DNA from: Candidatus Cloacimonadota bacterium
Lineage (GTDB): Bacteria; Cloacimonadota; Cloacimonadia; Cloacimonadales; Cloacimonadaceae
Reading direction: 5' to 3'
DNA length: 47,426 bases
Assembly (NCBI GenBank): GCA_028681035.1
Contig: JAQUJJ010000011.1
Location: 1 to 47,426 of the forward strand
This document shows, one piece after another, positions 7,840 through 15,946 of the stretch. Position 1 is the first letter of the stretch. Every line of letters begins with the position of its first letter. Both the position numbers and the translations under genes were made by a program. A model generated the notes under the pieces. That model worked only from the letters and a program-made list of their open reading frames with translations. It did not search any database and was not told the DNA's origin.

Positions 7840-9297
7840 CTATTTACCGAACTTGGCTAAGGTGTGTTGCAAGGCAGATTCAATCAACTCCACTGGTGGC
7901 GCACTGATGTAACCATCGTCCATCATTTTGTGGCAGAGGCTTCTTGTGGCATCAATATCTGTTTTGGCAAGGCGGAATACTTCGTCTTTGGCTAAAATGT
8001 TCTTTGCCACGCCATCCGCAATTGCCTGCATCGCAACGTCAGCAGCAACGTAGGCGAATACATCTTCTTCATCCATCTTAGGGGCTATATCATCAGGATT
8101 TATCCCTCTACGCTCGGCATAGGAAGCCAAAGAATGGGCAGCAACAATCGCCATATTGTCGGTAATCTTACTGGCTCGCACCAGCAAAGTCCCTTTCAGG
8201 ATGCCCGGAAAACCGCAGGAATTGTTTACTTGATTGGGGAAATCACCGCGTCCCGTAGCCACAATAAATGCTCCGGCAGCTTTGGCATCGTAAGGATAGA
8301 TTTCCGGCACAGGATTGGCGCAGGTGAAAACAATAGACTTTGCAGCCATCTTGCTGATCCACTCTGGCTTTATAGTATCAGGTCCGGGAGTGGAAAGCGC
8401 AATCAACACATCCGCATCCTGCATGGCGTTCTCCATACCTTCAATCTTCTGGGGATTGCTTTGCTTAGCCAATGCCCACTGTTTGTATTTGCTGTGGTTT
8501 TGCTCTATATCTATACGCCCGGGATGCAGTGCACCCTTGCTATCGAAAATAATCAACCGAGAAGGGTCAAGTCCGCTTTGCAGCAGGAAACTTGCAATCG
8601 TGGTATTCGCTGCCCCAGCTCCAAAGAGCACACACTTGATATCACCAATCTTCTTGCCTGCAAGTTTCAAGGCATTTATCATCCCTGCCAAAGTTACACA
8701 GGCTGTGCCCTGAGCGTCATCGTGCCAAACAGGGATGTTACAAGCATCGCGCAGCTCATCCAGCACGCGGTAGCAATTGGGCTGGGATATATCTTCCAGA
8801 TTAACCGCACCCACACTTGGCTGTAGCATCTTTACAAAATCTATTATCTTCTGCGCTTCTGGTTTACCCGCGGCGTTACGGCTGTCCATACATAAGGCTA
8901 TGGAATCGCAGCCTCCAAGATACTTCATCAGCATGGATTTGCCTTCCATAACGCCTAAACCGCCTGCAACCCCACAATCTCCATCACCCAAAACACGGGT
9001 GGAATCGCTTACTACTGCCACCAGATTACCACGGTTGGAAAGGTCGTAAGAGCTGTCAATATTATCCCTAATGGAAGTGGATACCGCCGATACACCGGGA
9101 GTGTACCAAACATTGAACCAGTTAAAACCCCAAATGCCAGCTTTGGGAAGAGTTTGCATCTTGCCCTGATAATGAGCGTGCATGCTGAGCGAAAGCTGTT
9201 TTAGAAATGTGGTCTGTGCGCTTGCAACATCCTTTGCGGGAAAAAGGGAGGCAAAAACCTCTGCCATGTTAGCCAGATTAGTAGTAAGCTGTTTCAT
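7840..9297 (-). CDS. Malic enzyme (oxaloacetate-decarboxylating malate dehydrogenase)
   Basis: 485 residues of the short bacterial malic enzyme type: malate + NAD(P)+ to pyruvate + CO2 + NAD(P)H in the cytoplasm. The N-terminal malic domain shows Y-T-P-G-V-S-A-V-S (about 66), G-L-G-V-M-E-G-K and the metal-binding N-L-E-D-I; the W-H-D-D-A-Q-G-T-A motif (about 195) leads into the NAD-binding domain with F-G-A-G-A-A-N-T-T-I (about 227) and C-A-N-P-V-P-E-I. Cofactor preference cannot be decided by eye. The product pyruvate feeds the pyruvate:ferredoxin oxidoreductase encoded later in the window. Start ATG with AAGG about 10 bases upstream. Confidence 0.92.
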   Translation of the reverse strand: MKQLTTNLANMAEVFASLFPAKDVASAQTTFLKQLSLSMHAHYQGKMQTLPKAGIWGFNWFNVWYTPGVSAVSTSIRDNIDSSYDLSNRGNLVAVVSDSTRVLGDGDCGVAGGLGVMEGKSMLMKYLGGCDSIALCMDSRNAAGKPEAQKIIDFVKMLQPSVGAVNLEDISQPNCYRVLDELRDACNIPVWHDDAQGTACVTLAGMINALKLAGKKIGDIKCVLFGAGAANTTIASFLLQSGLDPSRLIIFDSKGALHPGRIDIEQNHSKYKQWALAKQSNPQKIEGMENAMQDADVLIALSTPGPDTIKPEWISKMAAKSIVFTCANPVPEIYPYDAKAAGAFIVATGRGDFPNQVNNSCGFPGILKGTLLVRASKITDNMAIVAAHSLASYAERRGINPDDIAPKMDEEDVFAYVAADVAMQAIADGVAKNILAKDEVFRLAKTDIDATRSLCHKMMDDGYISAPPVELIESALQHTLAKFGK

Positions 9298-9420
9298 TAT
9301 ACAACCTTGTTTTTCTATGATAGGGTAATTGCTTTCAGCTTGCCGAATTTGTCAAGTAAGTAATACCTTCCCTATTTGTAATAGACAAGGAACAGAATTG
9401 ATATCTAAAGACGGGGGATA

Positions 9421-9452
9421 AAAAAACGGGTATCCGAAGATACCCGTTTTTT
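9421..9452 (-). terminator. Strong intrinsic terminator with UUCG tetraloop
   Basis: A perfect 14-bp stem, AAAAAACGGGTATC and its complement, around a four-base loop. Read on the minus strand the loop is UUCG closed by C-G, an extra-stable tetraloop, and the stem ends in a run of T. It lies 32 bases after the stop of the small lipoprotein gene; the A/T symmetry would let it also work on the plus strand. Confidence 0.9.
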
Positions 9453-9484
9453 AAGGACTGCGCTAATTTGTTTTCAGCGTTGTG

Positions 9485-9670
9485 TTAATTGCCGGCAGGA
9501 GCAGCAGGAGCAGCAGGAGCATCAGCAGGTACAGCCATGGTATCTACTGGAGCTACTTCTTCTACTGGAGCTACTTCTTCGATAGGGGCTTCTGCTTTTG
9601 GTTTGCAAGCGGTAAGCACTACACTGATGAGCAACATAGCGAGTAAGGCGATTAAGATAGCTTTTTTCAT
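9485..9670 (-). CDS. Small Ala/Pro-rich lipoprotein
   Basis: 61 residues: a classical lipoprotein signal (M-K-K, hydrophobic core, lipobox V-L-T-A-C with Cys22) followed by a low-complexity mature part with E-E-V-A-P-V repeats and a P-A-A-P-A tail. The ATG has GGAGG eight bases upstream, a good promoter lies at 9724-9752 and a strong terminator follows, so this is a complete monocistronic unit despite its size. The strong signals suggest abundant expression. Function unknown; such small lipoproteins may fill structural roles in the envelope. Confidence 0.85.
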   Translation of the reverse strand: MKKAILIALLAMLLISVVLTACKPKAEAPIEEVAPVEEVAPVDTMAVPADAPAAPAAPAGN

Positions 9671-9723
9671 TGTTTTTCCTCCATAAGTATAATCCCTGTT
9701 TCAGGGTTAACTTAGGTTTTGTT

Positions 9724-9752
9724 ATTTTATTTTGTTATGGGTCGTTTGGCAA
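9724..9752 (-). promoter_or_regulatory. Sigma-70-type promoter of the small lipoprotein gene
   Basis: On the minus strand TTGCCA (9752-9747), a 17-base spacer and TAAAAT (9729-9724), about 55 bases before the ATG. Optimal spacing and good box matches; sequence-based only. Confidence 0.65.
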
Positions 9753-9899
9753 GATATATAAAAACTTTGCCGGATGTTCTATTTGAAGGCGAAAGGTGCT
9801 GACCCCTTTTCATCCTTCACACAGTCCTTAGTCACATCTATATACTACGTAAGATTGGGACACTGTTTATTAACCTTTATTTCTTGGCAAGTTATTTCT

Positions 9900-11558
9900 T
9901 TAAAATGCCACATCAAGCCCTGCGTGAATCATCCCCAAGCCCAATCTGCTAAAGCTTTTATCCCGATAGCCCAAACCATACTCCAATCCTAATATTCCCA
10001 AGCGTGTTTTCACTTTTATTCCTGTTCCCACACCAAATATATCAGATTTTACCCTCTTTTTGTCCTTCGCTAAAAACCCCTGATCAAAGAAGATATATGC
10101 TCTGGAATCGGTGCCTAAGCGATAGCGTAGTTCATAATTCGTCCATGCTAGGCGAAAGCTGCTAAACTCATCTTCATGGTAACCACGTAAGCTGCCATAA
10201 CCGCCCATCTTGAATAGTTCCCAGGCTGCTGCATTATCGTTATCCAGATTCTTTATCTGTACTCCCACAAAGCCTACAAAGCGCAATCCAAGCGGGATAT
10301 ATCCCTTACTGCCTGCTTCCACGGCTGCATGAAGTTTATTATCTGCTCCGTTCTGGAACCTATAGCGAAGATTAAATTGTACTCCCTTGAATGGATTTGA
10401 GCCGCCCTCAACACGCTGATAATCCCAAAAAGCCCCGATACTATTGGCATTACTCTCTTCTATTATCATGGGGCGTCGCGAACCGGGAGTTATGCTTTCT
10501 GCCACAAGTTCCAGCCCAAGTTTCTGGTGCAGCATTTGGTAATATATTGCCAAAGCAGCACGGCTTTTAACCCAAGTGGAATCTTGTTCGCTGCGATAAA
10601 TCTCGAAATCTCCTGCCACTGGAATACCCGGAAAGCCCGAATCGTGATAGGCAAGGCTAAGTTCTTTTTTGGCACTGGGGATTTGTTTCCACCACAGGTT
10701 TATCGCACGATCAGTTCCCCATAGGTTCTGGAATTGCAGCCTTATCTGCCCTGAGAGTTGCAAATCCCCATTCTTGTTATTCATACCAAACACGCCTTCC
10801 ATGTAGGTCATGCGGCTTTCTTCCACTCGGATCAGGAGGCTGCTTTCGTCAATCGGCTCAACCAAGCAATCGCGGATATAGCTTTTCCTAAGGATATTCT
10901 CCTCAGCTTGAGTTAGAACGTCTGGAGTAATACTCTTCACCTGAGCAAGCCCCGAGATATTAATAAGCGTTTTGTCACGAGTTATCTTATTACCTCTGAA
11001 GATGTATTCCTGAACTCGCAAGGGTTTACCTTCGTTAATCCCAATATATGCACTAAGTTCCGGCAGCAACACCAGCGAATCAACTTGCACTTTGGCAAAC
11101 AGATAGCTTCTCTCGTGATAAAGGGAAAGAATCTGCTGCATGAGCTGGGGAAGCTGATTCAGACGGTATTCTTGGGTTGCAGATTTCAAGAGTAGCTGGT
11201 TTAGCTTTGCCTCAGAAAAGTAGTTCATCCCCTGATAATGCACATTTACGGGCTGCGAGGGAATAACCTCACTAATACTAAAGCTTAATTCAAGATTATT
11301 GTCATCAATAGGAATCAGCTCTGGTGCCGTAATATATACGAAATATCGCCCTTGAGCTGAGAAGTAATTGTACAGTCTAGTGGTAGTTGCAGCGGTTTCG
11401 GAAGGCTCATAAACCTGCCCCAAGCTAAGCCCGCTGGCTTTTTGCAGCTTGGGTTCATCCACATTGTCTATGCCGCTGAAGCTTATCTTACCGATATTTA
11501 TCCCTGCCAGAGGCAAACAAAGCACAAGCAGCAGGAATACCGGCAAACGGCAGCGCAT
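9900..11558 (-). CDS. Omp85-superfamily outer-membrane protein, TamA-like
   Basis: 552 residues. Signal peptide about 1-19; about three POTRA domains between residues 20 and 245 (each ending in patterns such as I-S-F-S-G-I-D, V-x-V-D-S-L and Y-I-F-R-G-N-K-I); then a C-terminal 16-stranded barrel ending in phenylalanine. The conserved loop motif G-S-L-R-G-Y (about 455) is the diagnostic VRGY/F signature. Three POTRAs and about 550 residues fit TamA-type proteins better than BamA (five POTRAs, about 800). It would act in outer-membrane protein assembly. The start is 7 bases after the lepA stop, so the two are likely co-transcribed. No TamB homologue is visible here. Confidence 0.85.
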   Translation of the reverse strand: MRCRLPVFLLLVLCLPLAGINIGKISFSGIDNVDEPKLQKASGLSLGQVYEPSETAATTTRLYNYFSAQGRYFVYITAPELIPIDDNNLELSFSISEVIPSQPVNVHYQGMNYFSEAKLNQLLLKSATQEYRLNQLPQLMQQILSLYHERSYLFAKVQVDSLVLLPELSAYIGINEGKPLRVQEYIFRGNKITRDKTLINISGLAQVKSITPDVLTQAEENILRKSYIRDCLVEPIDESSLLIRVEESRMTYMEGVFGMNNKNGDLQLSGQIRLQFQNLWGTDRAINLWWKQIPSAKKELSLAYHDSGFPGIPVAGDFEIYRSEQDSTWVKSRAALAIYYQMLHQKLGLELVAESITPGSRRPMIIEESNANSIGAFWDYQRVEGGSNPFKGVQFNLRYRFQNGADNKLHAAVEAGSKGYIPLGLRFVGFVGVQIKNLDNDNAAAWELFKMGGYGSLRGYHEDEFSSFRLAWTNYELRYRLGTDSRAYIFFDQGFLAKDKKRVKSDIFGVGTGIKVKTRLGILGLEYGLGYRDKSFSRLGLGMIHAGLDVAF

Positions 11559-11565
11559 ATTTAGC

Positions 11566-13365
11566 TTACTCGCGATCCGCTTTCAACACTGCCAAGAAGG
11601 CTTCTTGAGGAACCGCAACCGAGCCGATTTCCTTCATCTTCTTCTTGCCTTCCTTCTGTTTATCCAGCAGCTTACGTTTACGGGATATATCGCCGCCATA
11701 GCACTTGGCAAGCACATCCTTACGCATGGGGTTTATCGTACTGCGGGCGATGATTTTGGCACCTATGGAAGCTTGCAGTGCTATTTTAAAGAGATGACGG
11801 GGGATAACCTCGGAAAGAGTTTGAGTAACGCTCTTGCCCCAACTGAACGCCTTGTCCTGATGGCAGATAAAGCTCATGGCGTCCACCTTTTCGCCATTTA
11901 TCAGGATATCCACCTTCACCACCTGCGAAAGACGGTAGTCCTTAAACGCATAGTCCAGCGAAGCATAGCCACGGCTAACAGTTTTCAGCTTATCATAAAA
12001 GTCGAAGATTATCTCTATCAGTGGCATTTCGTAATGCAATGCCACCCGTTTTTCATCTATGTATTGGATATTTTTCTGAATCCCGCGCCGTTCTTGCGCC
12101 AGCTTCATGATGTTCCCGATATAATCCGTCGGCACGATAATCTCTGTCTCCATATATGGTTCCTGGATAGATTCGATATGGTTGGGATCAGGAAAATCTA
12201 TGGGGTTGTTTACCACGATGTCTTTGCCGTTCTTCAGCGACATTAGGAAGCGCACACTGGGCGTGGTGGCAATAATGGGGATATTGTATTCGCGCAACAG
12301 GCGTTCTTTCACGATTTCCAGATGCAGCATACCCAAAAAGCCACAACGGAAGCCATAGCCAAGTGCGGCAGAGCTTTCTTTTTCGTAAACCAGGGAGGCA
12401 TCATTCAGTTTAAGCTTAGCAATGGATTCCACCAAGCCTTCATAGTCTTCTCCATTGATGGGAAAAATACCACTATAAACCATGGGCTTAGGCTCCATAA
12501 ACCCCGGCAGGGATTCGCTGCATCCACCCTTGGCAAGAGTGATGGTATCGCCCACGCGCGCATCGGCAACTTCCTTGATATTGGCAATAATATATCCTGC
12601 TTCTCCGCAAGTCAGTTCTTTCTGTGGACTGAATTTTAAGCCCAAATAGCCTATTTCTTCGATATCATACTCTTTCCCATTGGAAAACAGCTTAATTTTA
12701 TCGCCTTTTTTCAGGCTGCCATCGAAGAGCCTTACCAAAACCACCACACCGCGATACATATCGAAATATGAATCGAAGATAAGGGCTTTGGGCGGGGCAT
12801 CGTCATTCCCTTTGGGAGCTGGTAAAACATCTATTACGGCATCCAGCAATTCTGCAACGCCAATGCCGGTTTTGGCACTAACCTGCTTTACATCTTCGGG
12901 CATACAGCCCAATATTTCCATCAAATCGTGCTCTGTTCCTTCCACATCTGCCTTGGGTAAATCTATTTTATTCAGTGCGGGCAGCAGCTCCAGATTGTTT
13001 TCCAGAGCCAGGTAAAGATTGCTCATGGTTTGTGCTTCGATGCCCTGAGACGCATCTACCAGCAGGATTGCACCTTCGCAGGAAGCCAGCGCACGGGAGA
13101 CTTCATAAGAGAAATCCACGTGTCCGGGAGTGTCTATCAGGTTCAGCACATAATCCTGTCCCTTGTAGTTATGCACCATACGGATGGCGTGGCTCTTTAT
13201 GGTAATCCCTTTTTCGCGTTCCAAATCCATACTATCAAGCACTTGCGCCATTTCCATGCCTTTGCCGATTACGTGAGTAACCTCCAGAAAGCGATCTGCG
13301 AGAGTCGATTTGCCGTGGTCTATATGCGCAACGATACAGAAGTTGCGGATAAATTCTTGTTTCAT
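11566..13365 (-). CDS. lepA: Elongation factor 4 (LepA), ribosomal back-translocase GTPase
   Basis: 599 residues, full length for LepA. GTPase motifs: A-H-I-D-H-G-K-S-T (G1), D-x-E-R-E-K-G-I-T-I-K (G2), I-D-T-P-G-H-V-D-F (G3) and N-K-I-D (G4), all in the first 140 residues; domains II-V follow, and the LepA-specific C-terminal domain ends with the lysine-rich R-K-R-K-L-L-D-K-Q-K-E-G-K-K-K-M-K. An in-frame codon 29 residues upstream gives a longer frame, but the ATG at 13365 has a Shine-Dalgarno (AAGGAT) and matches the family start (M-K-Q-E-F-I-R-N-F). The protein binds ribosomes and helps rescue or remodel stalled or mis-translocated complexes. Confidence 0.97.
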   Translation of the reverse strand: MKQEFIRNFCIVAHIDHGKSTLADRFLEVTHVIGKGMEMAQVLDSMDLEREKGITIKSHAIRMVHNYKGQDYVLNLIDTPGHVDFSYEVSRALASCEGAILLVDASQGIEAQTMSNLYLALENNLELLPALNKIDLPKADVEGTEHDLMEILGCMPEDVKQVSAKTGIGVAELLDAVIDVLPAPKGNDDAPPKALIFDSYFDMYRGVVVLVRLFDGSLKKGDKIKLFSNGKEYDIEEIGYLGLKFSPQKELTCGEAGYIIANIKEVADARVGDTITLAKGGCSESLPGFMEPKPMVYSGIFPINGEDYEGLVESIAKLKLNDASLVYEKESSAALGYGFRCGFLGMLHLEIVKERLLREYNIPIIATTPSVRFLMSLKNGKDIVVNNPIDFPDPNHIESIQEPYMETEIIVPTDYIGNIMKLAQERRGIQKNIQYIDEKRVALHYEMPLIEIIFDFYDKLKTVSRGYASLDYAFKDYRLSQVVKVDILINGEKVDAMSFICHQDKAFSWGKSVTQTLSEVIPRHLFKIALQASIGAKIIARSTINPMRKDVLAKCYGGDISRKRKLLDKQKEGKKKMKEIGSVAVPQEAFLAVLKADRE

Positions 13366-13546
13366 TAGATATCCTTTATTTGCTGTGAAATAGCCTCTTC
13401 TGCCTATAAGGGGCAGTTTAGACCAAAAACTGTGGTAAGGAGCTTTTGTCAATCACGATGTTTTTTTAGGCATCCCCTCATTTTTGGAAAAGCAATTTAT
13501 AGGGTGAAACAGATTGAATAGGAACAATTACGTCAGTAAGTATTCC

Positions 13547-13654
13547 CTTGCTTATCCGCAACCGATTAGATGCCCATCTGAAGGGGATCCGATCGGGCTT
13601 ACACCCGATGAGATCCCGATCGGACCCCGATGAACCCCCTTTCGGATAAGCAAG
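13547..13654. repeat. 108-bp inverted-repeat element with GC-rich inner stem
   Basis: Outer arms CTTGCTTATCCG (13547-13558) and the exact complement (13643-13654); inner arms GGGGATCCGATCGGG (13583-13597) and CCCGATCGGACCCC (13615-13628) pair with a one-base bulge. The interior repeats the core CCCGAT several times. The element stands alone in the divergent gap between lepA and the peptidase gene. It could be a REP/BIME-like element, a small mobile element or a structured RNA. Confidence 0.7.
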
Positions 13655-13773
13655 AGAGAGGTGCAGAAGCGCTGGAGTACTGGAGTGTGGAAACGCTAAC
13701 CGCTAAGATAAATTACACCTTGTATTGCAAGTGATGCTTGACTAAATTATGGCTAAATATAAGCTTGGATTTT

Positions 13774-14805
13774 ATGAAGTTAAATAAGTATCTACATCTA
13801 ATAATAGCCTTTATGGCTTATCTCAGCCTTGCTTCGTGTGCATCGGCGAAGGGGAATATGTACCCGCTTGCTTCTAAATATTTGCGGCAGGATAATCTAC
13901 TTGCCGAGCTTAGCCGTATTGCCAATCTGAATCCCGCCTTGGCACAGCTTCGCATAATTGGTTTTAGCGGCAATGAAAAGCTGCCTATCTATGCGCTTGA
14001 GATTGGCAGTAAAAAAGCAAGCCGCAATTTGCTAATAATCGGTCAACATCATGGCGATGAAGTGTTGGGAGTAAATATCTCCGCTACCTTTGCAGAAGAG
14101 TTAGTACAAGAATATGCCATTAGCGAGGAATATAAACAATTGCTCAACACTTACCGCTTTTGGATTATCCCCAGCCTAAATCCTGAAGGCTTTCGCCTGG
14201 TAAGCTCTGGTCAGTTTCAATTTAAGCGGAAAAACAACAGCGATACGGATGGAAACAAACGGCTTGATTTGCGGACAGATGGGGTTGACCTAAACCGTAA
14301 CTATCCTGTGTTTTGGGATTTGGATACGGATATCAACGTTAGCAGCCCTTTTTACAAGGGTAGGGAACCGGTTTCCGAAAACGAGATAAAGGCAATTACA
14401 GCCTTAGCACAGGAAAAGAACTTCGAGCTTGCAATATTCATACATAGCTCTGCTTCCGGAACTTTTAATGAGAAGATTTATCTGCCTGCACGAGGTAACG
14501 ATTCACCACTTTATACACAGACAAAGGAACTTGCGCAGACCTTTGCCTCAAGCTTGAAAAAGGATTACCTCAAGGGAACTTACACAGTGCACGAAGGCTA
14601 TGTTTCGGAAGTAGGCAATGCCCGTAATTTCTTTTATCACCGCATGGGCGCAATGGCTTTTCTGGTGGAAATTGGCGGAGTTAACAAAAACGGTAAAAGC
14701 ATTATTCACCCTGATAACAAGATGCTGGATAAAATAGTAAAGAAACACGTGCGTTCTTTGGGAAAACTGTTCATCGGATATGCAGCCAAAGACGCCAAAA
14801 AATAA
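13774..14805 (+). CDS. M14-family zinc carboxypeptidase, probable lipoprotein
   Basis: 343 residues from the ATG at 13774; an upstream in-frame TTG (13738) would spoil the signal peptide. Residues 1-22 form a lipoprotein signal (hydrophobic core then L-A-S-C). The zinc-binding H-H-G-D-E, the substrate-binding N-R-N-Y-P-V motif, the third ligand His in F-I-H-S-S and the catalytic Glu in F-L-V-E-I-G-G are all present, so the enzyme should be active. M14 enzymes trim C-terminal residues from peptides or cell-wall peptides; the exact substrate is unknown. It is 24 bases from the cyclase gene downstream, possibly in the same transcript. Confidence 0.88.
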   Translation: MKLNKYLHLIIAFMAYLSLASCASAKGNMYPLASKYLRQDNLLAELSRIANLNPALAQLRIIGFSGNEKLPIYALEIGSKKASRNLLIIGQHHGDEVLGVNISATFAEELVQEYAISEEYKQLLNTYRFWIIPSLNPEGFRLVSSGQFQFKRKNNSDTDGNKRLDLRTDGVDLNRNYPVFWDLDTDINVSSPFYKGREPVSENEIKAITALAQEKNFELAIFIHSSASGTFNEKIYLPARGNDSPLYTQTKELAQTFASSLKKDYLKGTYTVHEGYVSEVGNARNFFYHRMGAMAFLVEIGGVNKNGKSIIHPDNKMLDKIVKKHVRSLGKLFIGYAAKDAKK

Positions 14806-14829
14806 GGGATTCGCACTCAAGGAGTAAAT

Positions 14830-15885
14830 ATGCAGTTTTTAATGGATTTGCAAAACCCAGATTCAGAATTAGCAAGAACTCTAAATAACTTGTATGACGG
14901 CGTTTATGTTGTTAACCCCAACCGTCAAATACTGTTTTGGAACCGTGCTGCGGAAAAGATGACGGGGTTTAAGGCAGAAGAGGTGTTGGGGAAAAGCTGT
15001 AAAGATGATATTCTGAATCATATCGATGAGAATGGCATCCTGCTTTGCCATAGTGCCTGTCCCATCGTTAAAGCCATAGCCTGCAGAGGTAATATTAGTG
15101 CCAAAGTGTATCCCAAATCGAAAGATGGAAAACGCTTTCCCGTGGAAACACATGTTTCTACTGTGATAGACAAAAACGGCGTGGTAGTAGCAGCAATTGA
15201 AGTGTTTAGAGATATTACTCATCAGGAAGAGTACCGTATCATGCAGGAGAAATTTAACGGGCTTATCCGTAAATATGTGTCCACTGCTACATACAGCGAT
15301 ATTCAAAGCAGGATTACTGGTACCTTAAAAACTGGTGAGACCCGCATCATAGACCTTAGTGTGTTATACTTGGACGTGGTGGATTTTACAGGTTTTGCGG
15401 AAAAGAACAGTCCCGATGCTGCGGTGCGCTTGCTAAATGACCTCTTTGGTATTTGCGGCGTGATTACCCGTGAGTGTTTGGGAGATATAGATAAGTTTAT
15501 CGGCGATGCCATTATGGCAGTATTTAACGATGCAAATGACGCCGTACGCAGTGCTATACGGATTTTGGAAGTAGGTATTCCAGAGCTGAATAAGATTCGC
15601 AAAGATAACAAGGAAAGCAGTATCGCCATCAGAGTGGGAATAAATTCTGGGCTTGTGTTGCGGGGAGATGTGGGAACCTTGGATCGTAAAGACCTTACCG
15701 TTATTGGCGATACGGTTAATACCGCTGCCCGCATAGAGAAAGCATCATCTCCCAATAAACTGTTAATCTCGGAAGCGACACTTGCTAGATTGGAAGCTGG
15801 TCTATTTAAGCAGTTTGTATTTCATCATGAAGTGGAGCTTAAGGGGAAAAGCGAGCCGATTAAGCTGTTTATGTATCAAGCTTAG
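14830..15885 (+). CDS. PAS domain - class III adenylate/guanylate cyclase
   Basis: 351 residues. A PAS sensor (about 13-125, with N-R-Q-I-L-F-W-N-R-A-A-E-K-M-T-G-F) and a short PAC-like and helical linker precede a class III nucleotidyl cyclase domain (about 170-351). The metal-binding aspartates lie in L-Y-L-D-V-V-D-F and F-I-G-D-A-I-M-A; the catalytic N and R are in G-D-T-V-N-T-A-A-R-I-E, and the purine-selecting Lys (D-K-F-I-G-D) and Asp point to ATP. No membrane segment is seen, so a soluble sensor making cAMP (or cGMP) is expected. Start supported by GGAG nine bases upstream. No cognate CRP-type effector is in the window. Confidence 0.92.
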   Translation: MQFLMDLQNPDSELARTLNNLYDGVYVVNPNRQILFWNRAAEKMTGFKAEEVLGKSCKDDILNHIDENGILLCHSACPIVKAIACRGNISAKVYPKSKDGKRFPVETHVSTVIDKNGVVVAAIEVFRDITHQEEYRIMQEKFNGLIRKYVSTATYSDIQSRITGTLKTGETRIIDLSVLYLDVVDFTGFAEKNSPDAAVRLLNDLFGICGVITRECLGDIDKFIGDAIMAVFNDANDAVRSAIRILEVGIPELNKIRKDNKESSIAIRVGINSGLVLRGDVGTLDRKDLTVIGDTVNTAARIEKASSPNKLLISEATLARLEAGLFKQFVFHHEVELKGKSEPIKLFMYQA

Positions 15886-15946
15886 TTCTTGTTGTTTAAG
15901 GACAGCCTATACTATAGGGAACGAATTGTTAAGATAAGGAGCCAGT

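Noticed and set aside
8134..8826. Plus-strand open frame of 230 codons
   Set aside because: It is the antisense shadow of the malic enzyme gene, whose motifs are complete.
11449..12246. Plus-strand open frame of 265 codons
   Set aside because: Antisense to lepA and the Omp85 gene, with Cys/His-rich, non-protein-like composition.
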